Positions 25,379-33,628 of a DNA stretch of 64,000 nucleotides are shown here, one piece after another. Under the pieces are notes generated by a model that ran no database searches, had not been told where the DNA came from, and saw nothing but the letters and a program-made list of their open reading frames with translations. The stretch covers positions 96,772 to 160,771 of the forward strand of contig JAETRD010000013.1 in the NCBI GenBank assembly GCA_021770345.1, written 5' to 3'. Source of the stretch: Lachnospiraceae bacterium (GTDB taxonomy: Bacteria > Bacillota > Clostridia > Lachnospirales > Lachnospiraceae). Position numbers and translations under genes: made by a program. The number at the start of each line of letters is the position of its first letter. Within the stretch, counting starts at the first letter, position 1.

Positions 25379-26320
25379 TCAAGCCAGTGCGTCCGCCCAG
25401 CCACAGACTGTCATATCGCCTTTTGCATCCCTTCCCCAGACATGCAGGTGAAGCCTTGTATTTCCCTCCTCTTTGGTTTTTCTCTTTACAACTCCCTGAA
25501 AAGACAGCGTCTCGCCCGCCAGACTCGGTTTCAGAATCTTTAATTTCACATGTCCGGACCGGTACCAGGACGCCCCGAAGAAATCCGCCAGCATCTCCGT
25601 GAGAAAACTTACCTGCTGCTGTCCCTGCACGACAAGGTTTTCATAGCCCGCGGCCTTCGCCGTGTGGATATTGCTGTGTATCGTGTCAAAAAACATCCCG
25701 CCCCAGGAAAACGCCTGCGTCTGATACGTCGTCGTAAGCTTCTGCAGCCCTCTGATCGGCGTACCTTCCGCGAGATCTGCCGACGCCGTCCGCGCCTCGG
25801 GAATCGTCGTGTCAAACTCGCCGGTCACCTTGTCTCCCTCGACCGGAGCCGTCCGCTCGCCCGTCAGCTGATTCCCCATGATGCGCATGATCTCCGCCCC
25901 CTGATGTGTGACAATCGGCCTTCCGTCTTCCCCCGCAAGCTGCGAGCGAAGTCCAATATAGCCTTTGCCGCGTTTCACATATTTATCCGTATATTCCGCC
26001 GAGATCGTCACATTTTCTCCCACGAAAGCCGGATTATGGAACCACAGCTCCTCCTGCGTGTGCAGGCCGACAACGTTATCCGGATTATAATGCGTAAAAA
26101 ACACATGCAGCAGATCGTTGTTGAAGCACGCTGCATGCGCGATGCGCTTTCCGAACGGATTTTCATCCGAAAAACACCAGGGATTATAGTCATCCTGTGC
26201 AAATGCAAATAACTTCACAGTAAAATCATCCACCGGATAGGTGTACGGTCCAAACCGTTCCCCCACCTGGGCATTCTCATAATCCCCCTCCTTTGTACCA
26301 ATTACATGAAATGGTATCAT
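25379..26320 (-). CDS. MaoC-like double hot-dog hydratase/dehydratase
   Basis: 313 residues, two hot-dog halves (about 1-150 and 165-313). The hydratase-2-like motif reads AFAQDDYNPWCFSDENPFG: the catalytic Asp and NP are present, but the His of the usual D-x-N-P-x-H is a Cys. It should act on an enoyl- or hydroxyacyl-CoA if active. It is related to the protein at 35307-36305. GGAGGTGAAAAA precedes the ATG. It is transcribed separately from tctC but from a matching promoter, so likely in the same regulon. Confidence 0.75.
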   Translation of the reverse strand: MIPFHVIGTKEGDYENAQVGERFGPYTYPVDDFTVKLFAFAQDDYNPWCFSDENPFGKRIAHAACFNNDLLHVFFTHYNPDNVVGLHTQEELWFHNPAFVGENVTISAEYTDKYVKRGKGYIGLRSQLAGEDGRPIVTHQGAEIMRIMGNQLTGERTAPVEGDKVTGEFDTTIPEARTASADLAEGTPIRGLQKLTTTYQTQAFSWGGMFFDTIHSNIHTAKAAGYENLVVQGQQQVSFLTEMLADFFGASWYRSGHVKLKILKPSLAGETLSFQGVVKRKTKEEGNTRLHLHVWGRDAKGDMTVCGWADALA

Positions 26321-26344
26321 TTTTTCACCTCCATATACATTAAT

Positions 26345-26387
26345 TGTTTATAGATTGTATTATATATTACATATCTTTTTATGTCAA
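26345..26387 (-). promoter_or_regulatory. Promoter of the maoC-like gene with ATAAACA motif
   Basis: On the minus strand TTGACA (26382-26387), 17 nt, TATAAT (26359-26364), then ACAATC and ATAAACA (26345-26351). Confidence 0.75.
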
Positions 26388-26559
26388 TCTGTATATTTTT
26401 TATTATAATTCCGCAAAGATTGATCCAGCGGCTAACACTTTCCACGCGAATCCGCCACATTATCCTTAATCTTACAGAAAAAAAGACCGGCAAAACCGGT
26501 CTCCTCTCTCTATCGCATATTTATTTTTCGATAACCGCAATGTCCCGGACGGAACGAAT

Positions 26560-27279
26560 TTATTCTCTGGACAATTCCACCGACATCTCATAATTGCCGC
26601 CGATGTAATAATTCAGCGCATACTCAAAACAGCTGCCGTCTTTCAGATATCCAAGATTCGTCACCTTGAGCATCGCGGTACGCTCCGGAAGCTCGAGCAG
26701 CGCGCACAACCGGTATGAACTCATGCAGGCCGTGATCGTCTGCTTACAGGTGGCAATCGGCAGGTGATACTCCTTTTCCAGCGTCGTGTAGATGGAACTT
26801 GCGCCCAGATCAAACGACAACAGATCCGGACAATATTTCTCCCTCAGATACATCGTCTGATAGCACAGCGCTTCCCCGTTCCCGTAGCGCAGCCGCTCAA
26901 TATAAATGAGTGTTTCGCCCGGCTCAATCCCCATCTTTTCCGCGATATCCCCGCCCGCCTCCTGCTGTTCCGCTTTCAATATATAATTTGAACAGCGGAT
27001 ATCCGACTGGGCAAGCTCCTCGGAAAGCCCGCGCATACAGTTGGCGTGACGGTGAATCGCATTCTTCTTCACCCTTGGCGTCTTGCTGAACTGGTGCTCA
27101 ATCAGCCCTTCCTCCTCAAGCCGGCTGATCGCTTTGCGGATTGTAATGCGGCTCACATTATACTCCGCGCACAGCTCGGACTCTACCGGCAGCACGTCAC
27201 CCGGTTTGTACACTCCATTTTCGATTTTTTCCTTCAGCTTACATTCCACAAGGTAATACAACGGTTTATACTCGGACAC
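26560..27279 (-). CDS. GntR-family (HutC subfamily) regulator
   Basis: 239 residues. An N-terminal winged HTH (YKPGDVLPVESELCAEYNVSRITIRKAISRLEEEGLI) is followed by a UTRA effector domain (about 95-239). GTG at 27279 is preferred, since AGGAAGGAAAG lies just upstream; the ATG at 27294 overlaps that ribosome-binding site. Divergent from the catabolic operon, it probably represses this operon, tctCBA and the maoC-like gene, sensing a pathway carboxylate or acyl intermediate. Confidence 0.85.
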   Translation of the reverse strand: MSEYKPLYYLVECKLKEKIENGVYKPGDVLPVESELCAEYNVSRITIRKAISRLEEEGLIEHQFSKTPRVKKNAIHRHANCMRGLSEELAQSDIRCSNYILKAEQQEAGGDIAEKMGIEPGETLIYIERLRYGNGEALCYQTMYLREKYCPDLLSFDLGASSIYTTLEKEYHLPIATCKQTITACMSSYRLCALLELPERTAMLKVTNLGYLKDGSCFEYALNYYIGGNYEMSVELSRE

Positions 27280-27440
27280 CTTTCCTTCCTCCATTACAAA
27301 TCAATTACATAAATAGTCCGCAAAATTGTCATAATAAAATTATCATACCGCCCCAAAAAAATCAATCTCTTTTTTATCTTTATCAATAATAATAACAATA
27401 TTTTTATATCCTTCTACGCAAAAATAAAAATATAATACAA

Positions 27441-27469
27441 TTGACATAACAATTTTATCATGCTATCAT
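27441..27469 (+). promoter_or_regulatory. Promoter of the TPP-enzyme catabolic operon
   Basis: TTGACA (27441-27446) and TATCAT (27464-27469), 17 nt apart, followed by ACAATC as at the maoC-like promoter. The rest of the 27295-27440 region is AT-rich and should also contain the regulator's own promoter. Confidence 0.8.
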
Positions 27470-27489
27470 ACAATCATACTAAAAAACAA

Positions 27490-27508
27490 GATAAACAAAC
27501 TGTTTATC
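27490..27508. promoter_or_regulatory. Putative GntR operator
   Basis: GATAAACA-AAC-TGTTTATC, a perfect 8-bp inverted repeat about 20 nt after the -10 box. The half-site ATAAACA recurs downstream of the -10 boxes of tctC and the maoC-like gene. It is the best candidate binding site for the adjacent GntR protein. Confidence 0.6.
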
Positions 27509-27538
27509 GAGAAAAACAAGACAATGGAGGATAATTGT

Positions 27539-29197
27539 ATGCAAAACATGTACACAGGTGGTCAGCTTGCAGTCAAAATTATGGAGGAATTCGGCGCAAA
27601 AGTCGTCTTCGGTATTCCCGGCGGTCAGACATTATCCGTCAACAATGCAATGTATGACTCCAAAATCCGTTTTGTTCACACGCGTCACGAAAACGGCGCA
27701 GCCGTTGCCGCGGACGGTTACGGACGCCTGACCGGAGAGCCCGGTATCTGTCTGGCAACAACCGGACCCGGGGCGACCAACCTGGTCACAGGGCTCGGCG
27801 GAGCACTCCGGGATTCCAGCCCGGTGATCGCACTGGTATTCCAGAACAAACTGCCGGACGCCGGACGGGGCGATGCACAGGAAGGAGATCATCAGCTTCT
27901 GCTCGGCAGCCTCTGCAAAAAATATATCGCGGTACGCGACATCAGCTGCCTCGCATGGGCAATGCGTGAGGCATACCGCGCGGCGAAAACGGGCCGCCCG
28001 GGTCCGGTCGTAGTCGATTTTTACCGCGACGTCGTGGAAAATCAGACCGCGCCGTATATTCCGGAAGATCCGGCTGTTTACTGTTTTAAAGACGACTCTG
28101 TCGCAAGCAAAGCTTCCATCGAAGCTGCCGCCGCCAATATACAGAAAAGCAAAAAGATCTGTCTGTGGATCGGCAACGGCGTAAAGCTCGCACACGCCAA
28201 AGAGGAGGTAAAAACACTCTCCGCACTGCTTGAAGCGCCTGTTGTCACTACCTATAACGGGCTTGCCGCGATCGAGAGTTCCTTCAAAAATCTGGTGGGG
28301 CCGCGCAGCCGCCACGGAAGTGAGATCAGCAAAGCCGCGATTGAGGAGGCGGACTGCGTGATCGTTGTCGGTTCCTCCCTCACTGCGATCAGCACAAACC
28401 GCTGGGAACTGAAGGCGCAAAACCTGATCCAGTTTGACATCATCCCGGAAAATATCGGCCGCCATTATCCAGTGAGTGTCGGTGTAATCGGAGATGCAAA
28501 GGTGAATCTGCAGCTTTTGATCGACGAATTAAAAGCACAGAATTATACGGCGGATTCCGCTTACCGTGACGAAATTTTCGCGCGCAAAGCCGAGTGGGCA
28601 AAAGGCGTGTTCGAAGGCCCGATCGCCGATACAAATGCCACCCCGGTACCCCCGATCGCACTGCATATGGAACTTGGCAAATGCTTAAAAGAAGACGGCA
28701 TCTTTGTCGTGGATGCAGGAAACCCGGGCGCATGGGCGCATATCACGGAATTTCCAAAGGGTACGACCTGCATGAAGCCGGTCAACTACGGCAACATGGG
28801 ATTTGCACTGGGCGCAGCGCTCGGCTGTAAGGAAGCCGCTCCGGAGCGCGAGGTGATCGCACTGCTCGGCGACGGCTCGCTCGGTATGACACTCGGCGAA
28901 CTGGAAACCATATCCCGTGAAAAGTTAAATGTGATCGTACTGCTCGTGAATGACGACGCTTACGGCAATATCAAACAGGAAGAAAAGTTTAAGACAGGCA
29001 CGGAAAATTATGTCGGCGTTGAGTTTCCGCCCATCGATTATATCGATGTCGCAAAAGCGCTGGGATACGGCGGAACCATCGTGCGCAAAGCCTCCGAGCT
29101 TCCCGCCGCAATGGAGCAGGCGCGCGCCGCAGAGGGGCCGTTTATGATCGAGGTAAAACTTGATGGAAGCTACACGGTATGGCCGTCCTGTTTCTAA
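27539..29197 (+). CDS. Thiamine-diphosphate-dependent enzyme, acetolactate-synthase-like
   Basis: 552 residues with three domains: N-terminal PYR domain with catalytic Glu (TRHENGAAVAADGYGR), central domain (about 190-320), and C-terminal PP domain with the ThDP motif (LLGDGSLG ... VNDDAYG). Family reactions are decarboxylation, carboligation or C-C cleavage of 2-oxo- or 2-hydroxyacyl compounds. No FAD-dependent ALS signature or partner small subunit was seen, so it is probably not acetolactate synthase. ATG at 27539 has GGAGGATAATTGT upstream. First gene of a roughly 15-kb plus-strand operon. Confidence 0.82.
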   Translation: MQNMYTGGQLAVKIMEEFGAKVVFGIPGGQTLSVNNAMYDSKIRFVHTRHENGAAVAADGYGRLTGEPGICLATTGPGATNLVTGLGGALRDSSPVIALVFQNKLPDAGRGDAQEGDHQLLLGSLCKKYIAVRDISCLAWAMREAYRAAKTGRPGPVVVDFYRDVVENQTAPYIPEDPAVYCFKDDSVASKASIEAAAANIQKSKKICLWIGNGVKLAHAKEEVKTLSALLEAPVVTTYNGLAAIESSFKNLVGPRSRHGSEISKAAIEEADCVIVVGSSLTAISTNRWELKAQNLIQFDIIPENIGRHYPVSVGVIGDAKVNLQLLIDELKAQNYTADSAYRDEIFARKAEWAKGVFEGPIADTNATPVPPIALHMELGKCLKEDGIFVVDAGNPGAWAHITEFPKGTTCMKPVNYGNMGFALGAALGCKEAAPEREVIALLGDGSLGMTLGELETISREKLNVIVLLVNDDAYGNIKQEEKFKTGTENYVGVEFPPIDYIDVAKALGYGGTIVRKASELPAAMEQARAAEGPFMIEVKLDGSYTVWPSCF

Positions 29198-29246
29198 GCC
29201 GATAAAACAATCAAAACACGAAATCAGGAAAGGTAAGGTGATATTT

Positions 29247-30134
29247 TTGGAAAGAACCGTAAAACTCTGTTCTCTCGAAGAGGCGGTCTCCGCCATCCCC
29301 GACGGCGCCCGCATTGCGTTCGGCGGATTCGCGGTATATCAGAAACCGATGGCCGCCGTACAGCAGATCATCCGGGCAGGAATCAAAAACCTGACCATTG
29401 TCGGGTGCGTGAACTCCGTCGAGGCGGATATGCTGATCGGCGCCGGATGTGTCGCGGCGATTGAAACCTCCTATGTAGGACTGGAAAAATACGGGCTGGC
29501 ACAGAATTACCGCCGCGCATTGCAGAGGGGAAAACTGAAAGTCGTGCACTAACCGGAAATGCTGGCATGGGACAGATTCCGGGCGGACAGGGAAGGCATG
29601 CCCTTCTGGCCGGTCTATTTCCTCGGCGGCAACGACGTCGCCCGCGACAACCCGCAGATCGTCCCATTCACCTGCCCCGTCACCGGAAAGCAGGCGTGGG
29701 CGGTGCCGGCCGCAAAGCCGGATGTCATCGTAATCCACGCATGTCGGGGCGACAAATACGGAAATATACAGATACAGGAGCGCAGTATGCTGCCGCAGTA
29801 TCTAAACGTAGATATGGCGCGCTCCTGCAAAAATCTGATTGTCACCGTGGAAGAGCTCGTGGACACGGAGGAAATCAAAAAGAGTCCGCACCTGACTCTG
29901 ATCCCTGCTTTCCGAACCGCATCCGTGTGCCATGTGCCCTTCGGAAGCCATCCCACTCCCACCCTGTCCTGCACGGAGGAGGATGCCGCACATTACGAAA
30001 CTTATGTGAATGCCTCCGCAAATGAAGAAGCATTTGAGGCTTATCTGGACAGCTATATCCGCGGCACAAAGAATTTCACAGAATATTTGTCCCTGATCGG
30101 GGAAACCCATCTGAAAACGCTGGAGGTGAGGTAA
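29247..30134 (+). pseudogene. Glutaconate-CoA-transferase-like alpha subunit with an internal TAA
   Basis: The 5' part (TTG start at 29247 with AAGGTGAT upstream, or GTG at 29238) reads to KLKVVH and a TAA at 29550-29552. The same frame continues as PEMLAWDRFRADREGMPFWP and ends at 30134. Comparison with the paralogue at 37270 places a Tyr at the stop, so a single TAC or TAT to TAA change explains it. Without it the protein would be about 295 residues. Either a true nonsense mutation, a sequencing error or two polypeptides; no strong start is seen for the second half. Confidence 0.75.
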
Positions 30135-30944
30135 ATGGAAAAACACTTTACACTGGAAGAACTGCTTACCGTTCGTCTGGCACACACATTTCACAACGGC
30201 GAGGTCGGATTTACCGGGCTCGCCACGGGAAAAGCAGCCGCGACCTACATTACGAATATCCCGCTGGCCGCGATGCAGCTCGCACGTCTGACGCATGCGC
30301 CGGATCTGACGGTTCTGCTCGCGGGCTGGTGCGTAAATCCCGATCTTAGCGCGCTCACACGGCTTCCGTCCTCCGAATACGGCAATGAGCTGCTGAACTT
30401 GCCCTGCGAAGCGCAGATGACCACCTGGCCCGGCCCCTGGTCGCACCGCATCGGTGAGATTGACTTTGCTTTCTGTTCCGGCGTCCAGGTAGACCCGGAA
30501 GGAAATGTAAACTGCACCTGTATCGGCGCTCACGAGAAACCGAAAGTCGCACTGGTCGGCCCGATTTTTCTGCCGGAGCATTTGGCGGTGTTCGGGCGGG
30601 AATATATCATGATGCCGCACCACGAGAAACGATGCTTTACGGAAAAAATCGACCATATCTCGGGCGTCGGTTTCCCGGGCGGACGCGCCGGCCGAAAAGA
30701 ACTGGGCCTTACGGGCAGCGGCCCCTGTAAAATTTTTACGCCGCTGTGCATTTTCTCCTTTGACGAAGACGGAAAACTATTCGTGGAGTCCATCCACCCG
30801 GGCGTCACCGCGCAGGATGTCATCGACAATACGGGCTTCGCGCTCGGAGATCTCTCCGCAGTCCCCGAGACCGCAGCGCCTTCGGATGAGGAACTTGCAC
30901 TTTTGCGGAACAACATAGATCCCAACCGGATTCTGCTGGGATAA
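30135..30944 (+). CDS. CoA-transferase beta-subunit-like protein lacking the catalytic Glu
   Basis: 269 residues, GctB/IpdB-like fold (VGFTGLATGKAAATY near the start, GVGFPGGRAGRKELGL and FTPLCIFSFDEDGKLF later). Where the paralogue at 38199 has the active-site YESG, this protein has LLAGW, so the nucleophilic glutamate of classical CoA-transferases is absent. It may have a different activity, as in the IpdAB CoA-ester ring-opening hydrolases, or be inactive. GGAGGTGAGG precedes the ATG, which follows the alpha subunit's TAA directly. Confidence 0.78.
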   Translation: MEKHFTLEELLTVRLAHTFHNGEVGFTGLATGKAAATYITNIPLAAMQLARLTHAPDLTVLLAGWCVNPDLSALTRLPSSEYGNELLNLPCEAQMTTWPGPWSHRIGEIDFAFCSGVQVDPEGNVNCTCIGAHEKPKVALVGPIFLPEHLAVFGREYIMMPHHEKRCFTEKIDHISGVGFPGGRAGRKELGLTGSGPCKIFTPLCIFSFDEDGKLFVESIHPGVTAQDVIDNTGFALGDLSAVPETAAPSDEELALLRNNIDPNRILLG

Positions 30945-30958
30945 GAAATGAGGAAATT

Positions 30959-32071
30959 ATGAAAGAATTATCTGTCAGACCCGAGATATACAAATATCGC
31001 TCGGCAAAAGAATTTGCAGAAGACTTCCGCCTGCAAAAAGGAGATTTGATCCTCACAAACGAATACATCTACCGGCCGCATTTCGGCGCACTCGATCTGG
31101 AATGCGACGTGATCTGCCAGGAAAATTACGGCGCGGGAGAACCCACGGACGAGATGGTGGAGGCAATCTTAAAAGACATCAAAGGCGAACCGAAGCGTAT
31201 CATCGCCGTCGGCGGAGGCACGGTGCTCGACATCGCAAAGCTGTTCGCGTTAAAGCAGGTTTCACCGGTTTTGGATCTCTATGACGGAAAGCTTCCGATT
31301 GAAAAAAACAAAGAACTTATTCTCGTACCCACCACCTGTGGCACCGGGAGCGAGGTGACAAATATCGCGATTCTGGCGCTCACAAGCAGAGGCACGAAAA
31401 AGGGGCTGGCCGTCGATGAAATGTTCGCAGACAGCGCCGTGCTGATTCCGGATCTTTTGTCAGGTCTGCCGTTTCGCGTATTCGCCGCAAGCTCAATCGA
31501 CGCTCTGGTGCACGCGGTGGAATCGAGTCTCTCTCCAAAGGCAAATGAGACGACGAAAATGTTTGGCTACCGTGCGATTGAGATGATTTTAAAAGGCTAT
31601 CTGGAAATCGCCGAAAAAGGCCCCGGAGCGAGGCTTATGATACTTGACGACTTCCTTACGGCGAGCAACTACGCCGGAATCGCATTCGGCAACGCGGGCT
31701 GCGCCGCAGTTCACGCCTTAAGCTACCCCCTCGGCGCGGTCTATCATGTGCCGCACGGGGAATCCAATTACGCTATATTTACCGGGGTTCTGAAAAACTA
31801 TATGGAACTAAAACCGGAGGGCGAGCTTCTGAAACTGAATCGTTTTATCGCCGATCTCATCGGCTGCCAAATCGACGACGTTTACGATGAAACGGAAAAT
31901 CTCTTAAATGTCCTGCTGCCAAAAAAGCCGCTGCACGCATACGGGATGAAAGAGACCGAAATAGAACCGTTTACGAACTCTGTACTTGAGAATCAACAGC
32001 GGCTTCTCGTCAACAATTTTGCGGAATTTGACAGAGACAGAATCTTAAAAATCTACCGCGAATTATTTTAA
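30959..32071 (+). CDS. 4-Hydroxybutyrate dehydrogenase (iron-containing ADH family)
   Basis: 370 residues. The entire sequence follows the pattern of C. kluyveri 4-hydroxybutyrate dehydrogenase, including GDLILTNEYIYRP, the NAD-binding IIAVGGGTVLDIAKL, VPTTCGTGSEVTN and the metal-binding HALSYPLGAVYHVPHGESN. It interconverts succinate semialdehyde and 4-hydroxybutyrate with NAD(H). It lies 14 nt after the previous gene. A mini-MITE hairpin separates it from the dehydratase gene downstream. Confidence 0.9.
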   Translation: MKELSVRPEIYKYRSAKEFAEDFRLQKGDLILTNEYIYRPHFGALDLECDVICQENYGAGEPTDEMVEAILKDIKGEPKRIIAVGGGTVLDIAKLFALKQVSPVLDLYDGKLPIEKNKELILVPTTCGTGSEVTNIAILALTSRGTKKGLAVDEMFADSAVLIPDLLSGLPFRVFAASSIDALVHAVESSLSPKANETTKMFGYRAIEMILKGYLEIAEKGPGARLMILDDFLTASNYAGIAFGNAGCAAVHALSYPLGAVYHVPHGESNYAIFTGVLKNYMELKPEGELLKLNRFIADLIGCQIDDVYDETENLLNVLLPKKPLHAYGMKETEIEPFTNSVLENQQRLLVNNFAEFDRDRILKIYRELF

Positions 32072-32078
32072 ACCCGCA

Positions 32079-32124
32079 TACCCTCAGTGGACAAAGGGAT
32101 GTGTGCCCTTGTTCACTGAAGGGA
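32079..32124. repeat. Mini-derivative of the MITE (ends only)
   Basis: TACCCTCAGTGGACAAAGGG, seven bases, CCCTTGTTCACTGAAGGG. These are the two inverted ends of the 273-bp element with the interior gone. It forms a long hairpin between the dehydrogenase stop and the dehydratase start, without a T-run, so it could affect mRNA stability or processing inside the operon. Confidence 0.75.
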
Positions 32125-32158
32125 AAATCCGATACTTACAGAAAAGGAGAAGAACACT

Positions 32159-33610
32159 ATGGCAATGATGACAGGGGAAGCGTATGTGGAAAGCATGCGG
32201 AAACTGAATCTCCAGGTATATATGTTCGGGAAAAAAATCGACAACCCGATCGACGATCCGATCTTACGGCCGTCACTGAACTCCGTAAAGGCGACCTATG
32301 ACCTTGCACAGAACCCGGAATACGAGGAACTGATGACGGCGACATCCTCCTTTACCGGAGAAAAAGTAAACCGGTTTTTACATATTCACCAGAACGCGGA
32401 AGATCTGGTAAAAAAAGTAAAAATGCAGCGGCTCTTAGGACAGCAGACCGCGGCATGCTTCCAGAGATGCGTCGGCATGGACGCATTCAACGCCGTCTAC
32501 AGCACCACTTTTGAAATTGATAAAAAATACGGAACCTGCTACTACAAAAACTTTACGGAGTACGCAAAATACTGCCAGGAGCATGACTTTACCGTGGACG
32601 GCGCGATGACAGACCCGAAAGGGGACAGAGGGCTTGCCCCGCACGCGCAGGAGGACCCGGATATGTACCTGCGCGTCGTAGAGCGGCGTCCGGACGGAAT
32701 CGTCGTGCGCGGGGCAAAGGCCCATCAGACCGGCGCGATCAACTCGCAGGAAATGATCGTGATGCCGACCGTATCCATGGGGCCGGAAGATAAAGATTAC
32801 GCCGTATCGTTTGCCGTTCCCACAGATGCCGAGGGCGTCATCATGATTATCGGAAGACAATCCTGCGACACCCGCAAGACGGAGGGCACCGAATTGGATG
32901 TCGGAAACAGCGAATTCGGCGGCGTGGAAGCCTTAGTCGTATTCAATGACGTATTTGTGCCGAACGAGCGCATCTTCTTAAACGGCGAGACCGAATTTGC
33001 CGGCATGCTCGTGGAGCGGTTCGCGGGCTACCACAGACAGAGCTACGGCGGCTGCAAGGTCGGCGTCGGGGACGTCCTGATCGGGGCCGCTGCGGTGGCC
33101 GCTGATTATAACGGCTGCGCGAAAGCTTCCCACATCAAAGATAAGCTGATCGAAATGACCCACCTGAACGAGACCTTATACTGCTGCGGCATCGCGTGTT
33201 CCGCGGAAGGAGCGCCCACGGAATCCGGCAATTACATGATCAATCTGCTGCTCGCAAACGTCTGCAAACAGAACGTAACGCGCTTCCCCTATGAGATTGC
33301 GCGTCTCGCAGAAGACATCGCAGGCGGCATCGTCGTGACCGCCCCCTCGGAGGCAGATCTGCGCAGCCCGATTGTCGGTCCCTATGTGGAAAAATATATG
33401 AAAGGTGCGGCCGGTGTCAGCGTCGAAAACAGACTCCGCATCCTGCGCCTGATCGAAAATCTCTGTCTCGGGACCGCAGCGGTCGGATACCGCACCGAAT
33501 CTCTGCACGGAGCCGGAAGCCCGCAGGCACAGCGGATTATGATATCGCGCCAGGGCAATCTCACAATGAAAAAAGATCTGGCGAAAAAAATAGCAAAAAT
33601 CAGGGAATGA
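32159..33610 (+). CDS. abfD: 4-Hydroxybutyryl-CoA dehydratase / vinylacetyl-CoA isomerase
   Basis: 483 residues, the expected length. It converts 4-hydroxybutyryl-CoA to crotonyl-CoA by a radical mechanism using FAD and a [4Fe-4S] cluster. The cluster ligands of the C. aminobutyricum enzyme are all present: C100 and C104 (AACFQRCVG), H292 and C299 (GYHRQSYGGCKVG). GDRGLAP and RGAKAHQTG match the FAD/substrate region. GAAAAGGAGAAGAACACT precedes the ATG. It links the cluster to butyrate-type fermentation. Confidence 0.95.
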   Translation: MAMMTGEAYVESMRKLNLQVYMFGKKIDNPIDDPILRPSLNSVKATYDLAQNPEYEELMTATSSFTGEKVNRFLHIHQNAEDLVKKVKMQRLLGQQTAACFQRCVGMDAFNAVYSTTFEIDKKYGTCYYKNFTEYAKYCQEHDFTVDGAMTDPKGDRGLAPHAQEDPDMYLRVVERRPDGIVVRGAKAHQTGAINSQEMIVMPTVSMGPEDKDYAVSFAVPTDAEGVIMIIGRQSCDTRKTEGTELDVGNSEFGGVEALVVFNDVFVPNERIFLNGETEFAGMLVERFAGYHRQSYGGCKVGVGDVLIGAAAVAADYNGCAKASHIKDKLIEMTHLNETLYCCGIACSAEGAPTESGNYMINLLLANVCKQNVTRFPYEIARLAEDIAGGIVVTAPSEADLRSPIVGPYVEKYMKGAAGVSVENRLRILRLIENLCLGTAAVGYRTESLHGAGSPQAQRIMISRQGNLTMKKDLAKKIAKIRE

Positions 33611-33628
33611 TTACAGGAGGTGGAACCA

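Noticed and set aside
27632-28465. 277-codon minus-strand frame
   Set aside because: Antisense shadow of the TPP enzyme gene, without recognisable motifs.
27539-29197. Acetolactate synthase for branched amino acids (ilvB)
   Set aside because: No regulatory subunit or ilv genes are nearby, and the context is a catabolic CoA pathway; only the superfamily is safe.
29550-29552. Recoding of the internal stop (pyrrolysine or selenocysteine)
   Set aside because: The codon is TAA; known recoding uses TAG or TGA, and no associated structure was seen.
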